Shown here: positions 15,396 through 24,482 of the stretch, piece after piece
How positions within the stretch are numbered: the stretch's first letter is position 1
Layout of the letters: the number at the start of each line of letters is the position of its first letter
Source: Bacillota bacterium
GTDB taxonomy: Bacteria > Bacillota > Clostridia > Lachnospirales > Lachnospiraceae
DNA: 58,769 nucleotides
NCBI GenBank assembly: GCA_023435645.1
Contig: JAEYRK010000032.1
Coordinates: 1-58,769, forward strand
Direction of reading: 5' to 3'
The notes under the pieces: model-generated
Database searches by the model: none
What the model was told of the DNA's origin: nothing
Seen by the model: only the letters and a program-made list of their open reading frames with translations
Position numbers and translations under genes: made by a program

Positions 15396-16949
15396 ATGAA
15401 GTACGCAGTAAATTCAGAAGGCATGAAGAAAATTGATGCATATACAGTCGAACAGATCAAGATACCGGCACTTGTTCTGATGGAACGGGCTGCCCTTGAA
15501 GCTGTGAAGGTCATGATGAAACGAATCCACAGGGAGGACCGCATCTTAGTGGTATGCGGCCCTGGAAATAATGGCGGCGATGGAGTTGCAGCCGGGAGAA
15601 TCCTGTTCCTACAGGGCTACCGAGTTGCGCTTCTTTTTATATGTGAGGAGAAATCCTTCAGCAGTCAGATGAGGGTACAGGTAGAGATCGCGAAGAATTT
15701 AGGGATACCGGTTGAAAACAACAACAAGCTCGGTGAATATAATATTATAATTGATGCAATTTTTGGAGTAGGTCTCTCAAGACCTGTGGAAGGGAGATAC
15801 GAGGCTGCAATTCACGAGATGAATAAAAGTGGCAGTCTGATCTATGCATTGGATATCCCTTCCGGAATCTCCTCAGATACGGGGAAAGTTCTAAACCTAG
15901 CTGTCCGGGCTGATTATACCGTAACCTTCGGATATATGAAGCAGGGACTTTTACTATATCCGGGAGCGGAATATGCAGGAGAGATTACAGTTGCCGATAT
16001 CGGTTTTCCGGAAGCGGCTCTACAAATGCACCAGCCAGACCTCTTTTATTATGACAGAGAGGATTTGGGGAAGCTTCCTGCCAGAACACCCTACAGCAAC
16101 AAGGGTACCTATGGTAAGGTACTGGTCATTGCAGGCAGTAAAGGAATGGGCGGGGCAGCTTATCTGTCAGCCAAGGCTGCCTATCGCTGCGGAGCCGGTC
16201 TTGTAAAGGTGCTTACATCCTCTGATAACCGAACGATTCTCCAGACCCAATTGCCGGAGGCTTTATTCGCTGCTTATGATCCGGATGGGAGGAGCCAAAA
16301 GGAATGGCTCAGTGATATCGAGGCTTGTATTGCCTGGGCTTCGGTGATTGTCCTCGGTCCCGGATTGGGAAGGACTAAGGAAAGTGAGGAGCTGATCAAG
16401 CTGGTGATGAAGTGTTCCTCAGCTCCTGTCATTGCAGATGCGGATGCCCTGAATTTTGTTGCGGCAGACCTGGATCTGGAGGGCATAAGCTTACCTAAGG
16501 ATCGGCTGAATAGGCTGGAGCAGTTATGGAAAGAGGGGACGATTCTAACACCTCATTTGATGGAGCTTTCCAGAATGACCGGATTTCCGGTGGCTACCAT
16601 TACCGATAATCTCATTGACACTGCCCGTCAATGTTCTTATAATAGGAAATTGATATATGTCATGAAGGATGCCAGAACAGTGGTGGCTGGAGCAGGGAAG
16701 CTATATCTCAACCGTTCCGGTAATCATGGAATGGCAACCGGAGGTAGCGGGGATGTACTGACCGGTATCATCGCTGCCCTGATTGCCCAGGGTATGAGCT
16801 CCTATGAAGCCGCTTGTCTTGCTGTCTATGTCCACGGCCTGGCAGGGGATCTGGCTACCGAGGAGAAGGGAGCCTATTCTCTGATGGCCGGAGATATCAT
16901 TGAGGTAATTGACAGGGTGTTAAAACCTAAGGAGCAGACGGACTGTTAA
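15396..16949 (+). CDS. nnr: Bifunctional NAD(P)H-hydrate epimerase / ADP-dependent NAD(P)H-hydrate dehydratase
   Basis: A 517-residue fusion that repairs hydrated NADH and NADPH. The N-terminal YjeF/NnrE epimerase domain (about residues 1-215) has CGPGNNGGDGVAAGR and the DAIFGVGLSRP motif. The C-terminal ribokinase-like NnrD dehydratase domain (about 225-510) has KVLVIAGSKGMGGAAYLS, VLGPGLGR, ILTPHLMELSRM, and the ADP-binding GNHGMATGGSGDVLTG. Both active sites look intact. It is the second enzyme of the acpS-nnr-alr run, 55 nt after acpS. Length is normal for the fused form. Confidence 0.93.
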   Translation: MKYAVNSEGMKKIDAYTVEQIKIPALVLMERAALEAVKVMMKRIHREDRILVVCGPGNNGGDGVAAGRILFLQGYRVALLFICEEKSFSSQMRVQVEIAKNLGIPVENNNKLGEYNIIIDAIFGVGLSRPVEGRYEAAIHEMNKSGSLIYALDIPSGISSDTGKVLNLAVRADYTVTFGYMKQGLLLYPGAEYAGEITVADIGFPEAALQMHQPDLFYYDREDLGKLPARTPYSNKGTYGKVLVIAGSKGMGGAAYLSAKAAYRCGAGLVKVLTSSDNRTILQTQLPEALFAAYDPDGRSQKEWLSDIEACIAWASVIVLGPGLGRTKESEELIKLVMKCSSAPVIADADALNFVAADLDLEGISLPKDRLNRLEQLWKEGTILTPHLMELSRMTGFPVATITDNLIDTARQCSYNRKLIYVMKDARTVVAGAGKLYLNRSGNHGMATGGSGDVLTGIIAALIAQGMSSYEAACLAVYVHGLAGDLATEEKGAYSLMAGDIIEVIDRVLKPKEQTDC

Positions 16950-16975
16950 GGGCTGCTTCTGGAAAGGCTATCATA

Positions 16976-18148
16976 ATGGAAAAAGAATTAATTTCATGGA
17001 AGAATAACGAGGATTATTATAGAGTTCAGGCCAGAGTGGATCTGAATGCCATAAGACACAATTTGAAGCAGGTACGGAACAAATTACATAGGGGTACCAG
17101 GCTAATGGCGATCATTAAGGCGGATGCCTATGGTCATGGCGCAGTTCCGATTGCCAGGGCATTGGATGAGGAATGGATCGACGCATACGGAGTTGCGATC
17201 ATTGAAGAAGCAATTGAGCTTAGAAGGGCTGGGATTACGAAGTCGATCTTAATTCTGGGCTATACCCCAAAGGAGCAATATCACTTGGTCGTAGCTTATG
17301 ATGTGATGCAAACTGTATTCCAGTATGAGATGGCAGAAGCTCTCTCGGTTGAAGCCCTCAGACAGGGGAAAACAGCGAAGATTCATATTAAGATAGATAC
17401 CGGCATGAGCCGGATCGGTTATCCGGATACGATGGATAGTGTGAAGGAAATTAAGCAGATCACCTTATTGGATGGCATAATCATAGAAGGACTGTTCACC
17501 CATTTTTCCAGGGCTGATGAAACAGATAAATCCGCTACAGAAAAGCAGCTTCAGAAATTTCTAGCTTTTACCGATATGATAGAGAGGGAAGGTATTTCCA
17601 TTCCTATCAAGCATGCTTCCAATAGCGCAGGCACCATTGACCATGAAAAAGCAGAATTTAATATGGTTCGCTGTGGGATTGCTGCTTATGGAATTTATCC
17701 CTCAGAGGAAGTAAGCCGTTCTGAGGTACAGTTAATTCCTGCCATGGAGCTGATCACTCATGTCATCTATGTGAAGGAAGTGGATGCCGGTGTTGGTATC
17801 AGCTATGGTGCAACCTATATTACGGAAAGAAGGACGAGGGTAGCAACCATTCCGGTCGGTTATGCGGACGGTTATTCCAGAAATCTGTCCAATACCGGAA
17901 AGGTCATCATCCACGGGCAGTATGCCCCAATCATAGGAAGGATCTGTATGGATCAGTTTATGGTGGACGTAACTGATATTGACGGGGTGAAGCAGGGAGA
18001 TCGGGTTACTCTGCTCGGAAGAGACGGAGACTCCTATATCAGTGTGGAGGAGCTGGCCACCTGGTCCCATTCCTTTCCCTATGAGCTGGTATGCAATGTA
18101 GGGAAAAGAATTCCGAGGGTATATACGGAGCTTCATTCTATTCAATAG
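16976..18148 (+). CDS. alr: Alanine racemase
   Basis: A 390-residue fold-type III PLP enzyme interconverting L- and D-alanine for peptidoglycan. The PLP lysine motif is AIIKADAYGHGA near residue 45. Other family motifs are DTGMSRIGY, THFSRADETD, HASNSAGT, the catalytic tyrosine region GISYGATY, and GRICMDQFMVD. The start follows a modest ribosome site, 26 nt after nnr. The alr-mazF order is the common Firmicutes arrangement and is preserved here. Confidence 0.95.
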   Translation: MEKELISWKNNEDYYRVQARVDLNAIRHNLKQVRNKLHRGTRLMAIIKADAYGHGAVPIARALDEEWIDAYGVAIIEEAIELRRAGITKSILILGYTPKEQYHLVVAYDVMQTVFQYEMAEALSVEALRQGKTAKIHIKIDTGMSRIGYPDTMDSVKEIKQITLLDGIIIEGLFTHFSRADETDKSATEKQLQKFLAFTDMIEREGISIPIKHASNSAGTIDHEKAEFNMVRCGIAAYGIYPSEEVSRSEVQLIPAMELITHVIYVKEVDAGVGISYGATYITERRTRVATIPVGYADGYSRNLSNTGKVIIHGQYAPIIGRICMDQFMVDVTDIDGVKQGDRVTLLGRDGDSYISVEELATWSHSFPYELVCNVGKRIPRVYTELHSIQ

Positions 18149-18228
18149 GAAACATCACTTTATGATGGAATACACACGAAGAAATTGGCAATAATAAGGT
18201 TAAAGCCTGAATTTGGAGTGTGAATAAA

Positions 18229-18585
18229 GTGGTAATAAAAAGAGGAGATATCTTTTATGCTGATTTAAGACCTGTGATCGGATCTGAGCAGGGAGGTGTC
18301 AGGCCGGTACTGATTGTACAAAATGATACCGGAAATAAACACAGCCCAACCGTCATCTGTGCAGCGATTACATCAAAAATGAATAAGGCTAAGCTCCCCA
18401 CCCATGTGGAGCTGGATGCTGATAAATATGGAATAGTAAAGGATTCTGTTATATTATTGGAACAGGTAAGAACAATAGATAAATCCAGACTGAAGGAAAA
18501 GGTCTGCCACCTGGACCGGGATGTATTAAAGAAAATTGATAAAGCCCTCATCATCAGTTTTGCTTTAGATACATATTTCAGATAA
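18229..18585 (+). CDS. ndoA: MazF/NdoA-type endoribonuclease toxin without adjacent antitoxin
   Basis: A 118-residue PemK/MazF-family mRNA interferase. It shows the typical MVIKRGDIFYADL start, GSEQGGVRPVLIVQND, TVICAAITSKMNKAKLPTHVEL and LEQVRTIDK. Such toxins cleave mRNA at short specific sequences. GTG at 18229 is preferred because TGGAG lies 10 nt upstream; GTG at 18220 has the site too close. In Bacillus a ribbon-helix-helix antitoxin gene sits between alr and the toxin. Here that gap is only 80 nt and contains none, so the toxin is orphaned or has an antitoxin elsewhere. Confidence 0.9.
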   Translation: MVIKRGDIFYADLRPVIGSEQGGVRPVLIVQNDTGNKHSPTVICAAITSKMNKAKLPTHVELDADKYGIVKDSVILLEQVRTIDKSRLKEKVCHLDRDVLKKIDKALIISFALDTYFR

Positions 18586-18614
18586 AACCTGAGAAAGAAG
18601 GAGATATTTTTACC

Positions 18615-19961
18615 ATGGAAGAAGGCAGTCCCATATCGGGAGTAATTTGGTTATTGGTGCTGATTTTGGCACAAGCACTTGTAACAGGATTGAAGATGGC
18701 ATTCTATGATGTCAATGAAAGCAGTATTAAGAAGAAAGCAGAAGCAGGCGACCGCAGGGCAGCAGCCCTCTTAAAGCTGCTGGAACATCCGGATAAGTAC
18801 TTTCATGTTCTGCAGCTATTGCTCAATTTTATAGGAATCCTCATGGGGATTATCTATGCTACCTATTTTATGACCAGTTTCGAGGAACGCTTACGAAACA
18901 GCAGCAATCTGGATATGGAGCTATTAAAGCCCGGATATTACATTTTGTTCACACTTTTGCTGGTAATGGTTACAACTTTATTTGGAACCGTATTGCCGGA
19001 GAAGATAGCTGCGAAGCATGCAGAATCCTTATCCTGCCATACCCTATGGCTTGTGAAGCTGTTCGGTTTTTTCCTACGTCCCTTCGCTTGGATCTTGGAG
19101 AAAACCATGGGAGCTCTTCTGTTTGTCTTTGGGGTTAAGCCCTCAGAGCTTTTTGATAATGTGACAGAAGAAGCGATTATCTCCATGGTAAATGAAGGAC
19201 AGGAGCAGGGGGTTTTTGATGCGGGTGAAGCGGAAATGATTTCAAACATCATTGAACTGGATGAGAAGGAAGCCCAGGACATCATGACCCACAAAAAGAA
19301 AATTGTGGCAGTGAATTCGGATATGTCCCTGGAAGAAGCACTGCGGTTCATGCTGTCGGAAAACTACTCCAGGTATCCATTATATGAAGGGAACCGGGAT
19401 AACATTATCGGTATCCTTCATTTGAAGGATGTCATTGGTGCTTACATATCTGAGGAAATGAAGGATGCTACTCTGAAGGAAATCACGAGAGAGCCTTACT
19501 TTGTGCCGGACACACAGAACATTAAAATCCTATTTCATGACATGCAGTCCAAGAATGTTCATATGGCCATAGTGATTGATGAATATGGACAGACGGCCGG
19601 ATTGGTTGCCCTGGAGGATTTCCTGGAGGAAATCGTTGGGAATATCCAGGATGAATATGATGAAGAGGAGAGAATGGTTCTCTCAGCTGAGGAGGGTATT
19701 TATATTGTAAAAGGAGCTATCGGACTGGATGAATTGGAGGATGAGCTGGACATTGCACTCAATCAGGAGGATTTTGACACCTTGAACGGCTTACTGATTT
19801 CCATCCTGGACCGGATCCCCATGGACGGAGAGAAGGAAACTCTGGAATTTGACGGCTACCGTTTTGAAATTCTTGAAGCGAAGAATAAGATGATTGAGCA
19901 GGTTCGTATCACAAGGCTATCCGAGGAGGAAGCAGATACCTCCGAAGAGGATGCAGAATAA
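18615..19961 (+). CDS. CNNM/HlyC-CorC family transporter with CBS domains
   Basis: A 448-residue membrane protein. The N-terminal DUF21/CNNM domain (about residues 1-190) has three to four hydrophobic segments. A tandem CBS pair follows (about 205-330; MTHKKKIVAVNSDM, LIDEYGQTAG-like VIDEYGQTAGLVALEDFLEEIVG). A C-terminal CorC_HlyC domain (about 350-430) has LDELEDELDIAL and the DTLNGLLISILDRIP motif. Relatives are linked to magnesium or cobalt efflux; the old name hemolysin is not meant literally. The acidic tail is rich in Glu. It follows mazF by 29 nt and is closed by a strong terminator, ending the rex operon region. Confidence 0.88.
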   Translation: MEEGSPISGVIWLLVLILAQALVTGLKMAFYDVNESSIKKKAEAGDRRAAALLKLLEHPDKYFHVLQLLLNFIGILMGIIYATYFMTSFEERLRNSSNLDMELLKPGYYILFTLLLVMVTTLFGTVLPEKIAAKHAESLSCHTLWLVKLFGFFLRPFAWILEKTMGALLFVFGVKPSELFDNVTEEAIISMVNEGQEQGVFDAGEAEMISNIIELDEKEAQDIMTHKKKIVAVNSDMSLEEALRFMLSENYSRYPLYEGNRDNIIGILHLKDVIGAYISEEMKDATLKEITREPYFVPDTQNIKILFHDMQSKNVHMAIVIDEYGQTAGLVALEDFLEEIVGNIQDEYDEEERMVLSAEEGIYIVKGAIGLDELEDELDIALNQEDFDTLNGLLISILDRIPMDGEKETLEFDGYRFEILEAKNKMIEQVRITRLSEEEADTSEEDAE

Positions 19962-19983
19962 AAGAAGTTTATGGCTTTCACGA

Positions 19984-20015
19984 AAAGGAGCTGCCGCAGG
20001 TGCGGCAGCTCCTTT
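19984..20015 (+). terminator. Strong intrinsic terminator after CNNM gene
   Basis: AAAGGAGCTGCCGCA (19984-19998) pairs perfectly with TGCGGCAGCTCCTTT (20001-20015) around a 2-nt top: a 15-bp stem. Confidence 0.9.
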
Positions 20016-20220
20016 GGTATACAACTTAGGGGTGTAGTATACCTTAACGTATAATAGGGTGGGAGTAGAAAGTGTTTTACCACTGTCTATGAATTATATT
20101 TTAAAGGGAATATGTGACGAGATTGTGTAGGTATTCTAAAAAAAATATAAATTTTATCATGGAATGATGATCGGTTTAGGAATTGGCTGGAGCAGATCGA
20201 AATTTCAGACAAAAGAATAA

Positions 20221-20250
20221 GGTGCTTGTCACATCATACGGACAAGCACC
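20221..20250. terminator. Second hairpin, possible terminator of a short transcript
   Basis: GGTGCTTGTC (20221-20230) pairs perfectly with GACAAGCACC (20241-20250), followed by CTTCTTTCT. Between the preceding terminator and this hairpin (20016-20220) there is no ORF; a GGTATAC/GTATACC inverted repeat (20016-20043) and a TATAAT near 20050 are present. A small RNA is conceivable but unsupported. From 20251 to 20492 the sequence is AT-rich with no feature recognised. Confidence 0.55.
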
Positions 20251-20492
20251 CTTCTTTCTATCTATAAGTAGGGAGGAGGAGAGTGAAAAATTCATATAAT
20301 CACTTTCTATTTATAGTATAAACGTTATTTGTGTTCAAAATATGGATAGAATAAAGACATTTTGTTAACATTTTGGTTCAATTTTATGTCAAATTTGCAT
20401 CAGTTTCGTAGCTTAATCGCAGTGTATACACAGAATAAATTATTCCTATGGGGCAATAATAAGAATATTTATCGAATAAAGGATGTGATAGC

Positions 20493-20624
20493 TTGAGTAA
20501 ACAATCGAATCAGAAGTATCGCAAGGAGAAGGAGAAAAGGCATACCGGCAAAACCGATCACAGGGCCTCGGATTTGGGCAAGGCAATATCAAATGAGGGA
20601 AAGCCTGATCATAAGGACCGTTAA
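20493..20624 (+). CDS. Small, highly charged basic protein (43 residues)
   Basis: A TTG-initiated ORF of 43 residues beginning MSKQSNQKYRKEKEKRHTGK and ending KPDHKDR, hydrophilic and lysine-rich with no hydrophobic core. AAAGGAT lies 7-8 nt before the TTG, and a good terminator lies 35 nt after the stop. That gives the ORF the boundaries of a real gene. No family is recognised. The composition recalls small basic or spore-type proteins, but no diagnostic motif is present. A chance ORF is the main alternative. Confidence 0.5.
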   Translation: MSKQSNQKYRKEKEKRHTGKTDHRASDLGKAISNEGKPDHKDR

Positions 20625-20658
20625 CAGAGCAAGTCAAAGGAAAGCCGGAGTGAACCGG

Positions 20659-20707
20659 GCAGCCGAACAGTATCATCGTATGAGTGGTGCTATATCGGCT
20701 GCTTTTT
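20659..20707 (+). terminator. Intrinsic terminator after small basic ORF
   Basis: GCAGCCGA (20659-20666) pairs with TCGGCTGC (20695-20702), followed by five T (20703-20707). Confidence 0.75.
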
Positions 20708-20876
20708 CTATGTGGATGGGAAAGCCGGTTTTCAACATGGAAATTAATACACTGAGGTGATAACTAGGATTTACTTGATATAATGTATGTTTTTGTGTAA
20801 TATTATGTAGAAGATATGAATTTATGAATTGCGGCTTTATTATCCTATGACAGGTCAGGGGAAGTGAGTATAAACC

Positions 20877-22682
20877 ATGAAATATACATTCAATAATTTA
20901 AAGATCAGGAATAAGCTACTTCTGATTTACGCTTTCTGCGTTTTCCTGCCGATTATTCTTACGGATGCATTGATCCTTCATACAGTGAACCAGAATTCAA
21001 AACGGGATAAGGAGAAGGAACTGGAGTATACCATGATGCGTGTGGAATATAATTTGAAGGAAACGATCAATGGCAGTATTGGGTTCACTAATAATCTTTA
21101 TACCGACCAAACACTGGATGATTTCCTAAATAAGCATTATGACAGTAACCTATATTACTTTGACGAGTTAATTAAATTATCAAAAAGTAATAACTTTAGC
21201 TATAATTATAATAACGGTATCCTAAACAAGATACTGATCTATGCAGATAATGATACGATTTTAAGCGGTGGAAAGATTGCAAAAATGTCCATGATTAAGG
21301 ATACGAAGTGGTACCAGGAGTATAAGAACAGCGGAGAAGATGTATTTGTTTATGCCTATTTTGATCCTGAAAAGAGACATGCTACAGGTAGCGGAACTCC
21401 CAAAACCATTAGTATTATTAGAAATATGGATTATTTTAAGGATGCCAGAATTGAGAAATGCCTAAAGATTGATATTGATTACAGTATGATGCTGCGGGAT
21501 GTACAGAATGAAAAAACCGATGCAAAAATCTATGTCAGGAACAAGGATCATGTCTTGTTCTCTAATCTCCCCAATGAGAGCGGCATAAGGGATTTTACAC
21601 CGGCCTCCACAGTGGATGAAAGCCTGGTTACTATGTCACAAACCTTCAAAGCCGGAAGTCAGGAGTGGGAGATTTTGATCTTATCAGAGGAAACTCCCTT
21701 CTGGTCTGTAATCATTGAAAGTAAGGGCTTATTATGGCTGGTAATCATGAATGTAGCGATTCCCACCCTTTTGATTTATTTTGTCGGTATCTCCATTAGC
21801 CAACGGTTATCCATCGTAGCAACCTATATGGATAAGGTAAAGAAGGAGCAGTTTGAGGAGATCAGTCTCAGAGAAGGAGAGGATGAAATCGGCAAGCTGA
21901 TCCTAAGCTACAATTTAATGATTAAAAAAATCAAGAATCTGATTGAAGTAGTATTTAAAGGAAACGCGGAAAAGCAGGCGCTGGAGCTCTCAAAGAAGCA
22001 GGCGGAGCTAAAGGCTATCCAGAGTCAGGTGAATCCACATTTTATGTTTAATACTCTGGAGACGATACGGATGCGGAGCCTGTTAAAGGGTGAGAACGAG
22101 ACAGCGGATATCATAGGGGAGCTGGCGATCCTCTTTCGAAAGAGCATGAGCTGGGGCGCTGATTATATCACCATTGAAGAGGAGCTTAATTTTGTAGAGA
22201 AGTATATTAATATCCAGAAATACCGTTTTGGGGATAAGATCAAGTTTTATCATTATATTATGCAGGGCTGTGAGCAATATAAGGTTCCAAAGCTGGCCAT
22301 TGGTACCTTTATTGAGAATGCCTGTATCCACGGGATTGAAACCACAGTGAAGGATGGTGTGATCTCATTAACAATTACGAAGAATAAGGAGTACTTGTTT
22401 ATTGAGATATCGGATAACGGCAGAGGCTTTGAGAAGGAAAAGCTCGATCAGCTGCTATGGAAGCTGGAGCATGCTGATCATAAAATGCTGAACGAATCCA
22501 TAAGTACAGGGATACTAAACGCATTCCTGAGATTAAAAATGTATTGTGATGGGAATATCGTTTTTGACATTGACAGTAAATATGAAGGGGGTACCGATAT
22601 TACCATTCAAATCCCCTTGATTTATGTGGACCCAGGTCTGATGCAGAGAAATAACGAAGAGGAGGAATTCTCAGATGATTAA
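20877..22682 (+). CDS. YesM-type sensor histidine kinase
   Basis: A 601-residue membrane kinase. TM1 is near residues 14-34, then a large extracytoplasmic sensor of the dCache/YesM type to about 275, then TM2 (about 280-305). A HAMP region follows (about 308-360). The His_kinase domain has the phosphorylated His388 in QVNPHFMFNTLE, and the HATPase domain has the N box IGTFIENACIHGI and G box DNGRGF. Partners of this kind sense oligosaccharides or their binding proteins and phosphorylate YesN. It overlaps the response regulator gene by 8 nt and precedes a CUT1 importer, which it most likely controls. Confidence 0.92.
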   Translation: MKYTFNNLKIRNKLLLIYAFCVFLPIILTDALILHTVNQNSKRDKEKELEYTMMRVEYNLKETINGSIGFTNNLYTDQTLDDFLNKHYDSNLYYFDELIKLSKSNNFSYNYNNGILNKILIYADNDTILSGGKIAKMSMIKDTKWYQEYKNSGEDVFVYAYFDPEKRHATGSGTPKTISIIRNMDYFKDARIEKCLKIDIDYSMMLRDVQNEKTDAKIYVRNKDHVLFSNLPNESGIRDFTPASTVDESLVTMSQTFKAGSQEWEILILSEETPFWSVIIESKGLLWLVIMNVAIPTLLIYFVGISISQRLSIVATYMDKVKKEQFEEISLREGEDEIGKLILSYNLMIKKIKNLIEVVFKGNAEKQALELSKKQAELKAIQSQVNPHFMFNTLETIRMRSLLKGENETADIIGELAILFRKSMSWGADYITIEEELNFVEKYINIQKYRFGDKIKFYHYIMQGCEQYKVPKLAIGTFIENACIHGIETTVKDGVISLTITKNKEYLFIEISDNGRGFEKEKLDQLLWKLEHADHKMLNESISTGILNAFLRLKMYCDGNIVFDIDSKYEGGTDITIQIPLIYVDPGLMQRNNEEEEFSDD

Positions 22683-24270
22683 AGTGTTAATTGTAGATGA
22701 TGAGCCCTTCATCCGTCAGGGACTTAAGATACTGATTAACTGGGAACAGTATGGCTTTGAAATCAGCGGAGAGGCTTCCAACGGTTATGATGCGGTGGAG
22801 CTGATGAAGCAAACGAAGTATGACTTAGTGATTACGGATATCAAGATGCCGCAGATGGATGGACTGAAATTAATAGAGTATACCAGGGAACACATATCAA
22901 AAGAGATCAGATACATTATCCTAAGTGGCTTTTATGAATTTGAGTACGCCAAAAAAGCAATCCGGTATGATGTGGCTGATTATATCCTAAAGCCGGTTCA
23001 AAAGGAGGAGCTAATTCGGGTCCTTGAGGATTATAAAGAGCATTATTATCATCAGATAGAAAATCGAAAGAAAATGGAGTTCTCCGAGAAAAATATTTTT
23101 GACCGTCATTTATCCTTTTTGATTTCCGGTAAGCAGCTTGAGGATGGAATCAGCTATATCAGTCATTATCTGGTAGATACGGAGCAGCTCAGATATATCA
23201 GTATAGAATATGATATTACAGATAAGTTCCGCGGACTTTCCTACGAGGATAAGCAAAAGGCGCTGAACCTACTGTATGATACCCTAAAGAACTATCTGGG
23301 GGAGTATTGGTACCATGTATTTGTGGAGGCAAGCAGACAGGAGGGTGAATTTGCGGTTGGCTTTCTCTATGCGAAGAAGCTTTCTGATTTGGCAGGAGTT
23401 ACAGAAAAGAGTTATATTTCCGGGCTTTATGAAGCAGTAGCAGGTAAGCTGGACCATCGGATTATTATATTGATCGGTCAGAAGGTAGATCATATCAGTT
23501 TCATTGCGGATTCCTATAAATCTGCAGCCATTGCTAGGAGCTTTCAGCGCTTTTCCAATGAACAGGACATTGCTTATTATGATGAAGTGAAGCCGATGTC
23601 ACCGAATAAAAACCTTGTAAATAAGGAAATGATGGATGATCTGATCCGGTCCATAGAAGAGAATGATACGGATGAAATCGACCGAAAGATTGAGCTCATC
23701 TATGAGCATTTTAAGGATATGGTCATGGAGCCGGGAATTATCAAGATGAATCTGGATTATCTTCTGTTCAGCCTGATCAGTCTGGCAAAGGATCTGGACC
23801 CGGATTATGATCAGGAGGAGGTCTATAAGCTGATCAGTCAGGGTGGATATGAGCAGTTTGAAGTAAGAGGAAGTGTGAAGCACTTTAAGGAGTTTGCTCT
23901 GGAATTCTCCAATTTCTTATCCCAGGTCAGACAGCATGCTTTTGGCGGTGTATTGGCGGAGGTGGAGAAAGAAATTATTGAACACTATATGGACAATCTC
24001 AGCTTAAAATCCTTAAGTGAAAAATACTACATCAACAGTGCCTATCTGGGACAGATTTTTAAGAAGCAATATGGAATATCCTTTAAGGATTATTTGAATA
24101 ATTACAGGATTGACCGAGCTACGGAGCTATTGATCCGTTCCGATGAGAAAATTTATTTAATTGCCAATGAGGTTGGTTTCAATAATACGGATTACTTTAT
24201 CAGTAAATTTGTGCAACTGAAGGGGACTACACCACTGCAATACAGGAAACAACGAATGAATCGAAAGTAA
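22675..24270 (+). CDS. YesN-type response regulator with AraC DNA-binding domain
   Basis: A 531-residue regulator. The receiver domain (residues 1-125) starts IKVLIVDDEPFIRQGL, has the phospho-acceptor Asp55 in VITDIKMPQMDG, and the LKPV lysine. A long middle region follows, then two AraC helix-turn-helix motifs at the C-terminus (about 430-530; LSEKYYINSAYLGQIFKKQYG and IANEVGFNNTDYFISKFVQ). GAGGAGG precedes the start inside the kinase gene. It is the cognate partner of the upstream kinase and probably activates the importer operon starting at 24483. Confidence 0.93.
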   Translation: MIKVLIVDDEPFIRQGLKILINWEQYGFEISGEASNGYDAVELMKQTKYDLVITDIKMPQMDGLKLIEYTREHISKEIRYIILSGFYEFEYAKKAIRYDVADYILKPVQKEELIRVLEDYKEHYYHQIENRKKMEFSEKNIFDRHLSFLISGKQLEDGISYISHYLVDTEQLRYISIEYDITDKFRGLSYEDKQKALNLLYDTLKNYLGEYWYHVFVEASRQEGEFAVGFLYAKKLSDLAGVTEKSYISGLYEAVAGKLDHRIIILIGQKVDHISFIADSYKSAAIARSFQRFSNEQDIAYYDEVKPMSPNKNLVNKEMMDDLIRSIEENDTDEIDRKIELIYEHFKDMVMEPGIIKMNLDYLLFSLISLAKDLDPDYDQEEVYKLISQGGYEQFEVRGSVKHFKEFALEFSNFLSQVRQHAFGGVLAEVEKEIIEHYMDNLSLKSLSEKYYINSAYLGQIFKKQYGISFKDYLNNYRIDRATELLIRSDEKIYLIANEVGFNNTDYFISKFVQLKGTTPLQYRKQRMNRK

Positions 24271-24400
24271 TCTGGTTTGCTTCTGAAGGTGAATTCATAA
24301 AAAAAGGTTATTTAATTGGTAAAAATATGTTAGAAATATAAAAATCTATTGCTAAAATATAATTATTTGTATTTCATCTATACTTTATACATTGATGCCA

Positions 24401-24429
24401 TTGTGCAATAATGATAAAATTACTATAGC
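24401..24429 (+). promoter_or_regulatory. Candidate promoter of the CUT1 importer operon
   Basis: TTGTGC (24401-24406), a 17-bp spacer and TATAGC (24424-24429). Both boxes are weak, which would suit a promoter that needs an activator such as the AraC-type regulator encoded just upstream. No clear paired activator site was identified. Confidence 0.4.
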
Positions 24430-24482
24430 TATCTGATGCATATCTATGCAGAATTAGCAAAATAGTATAGGGAGGAAATATC

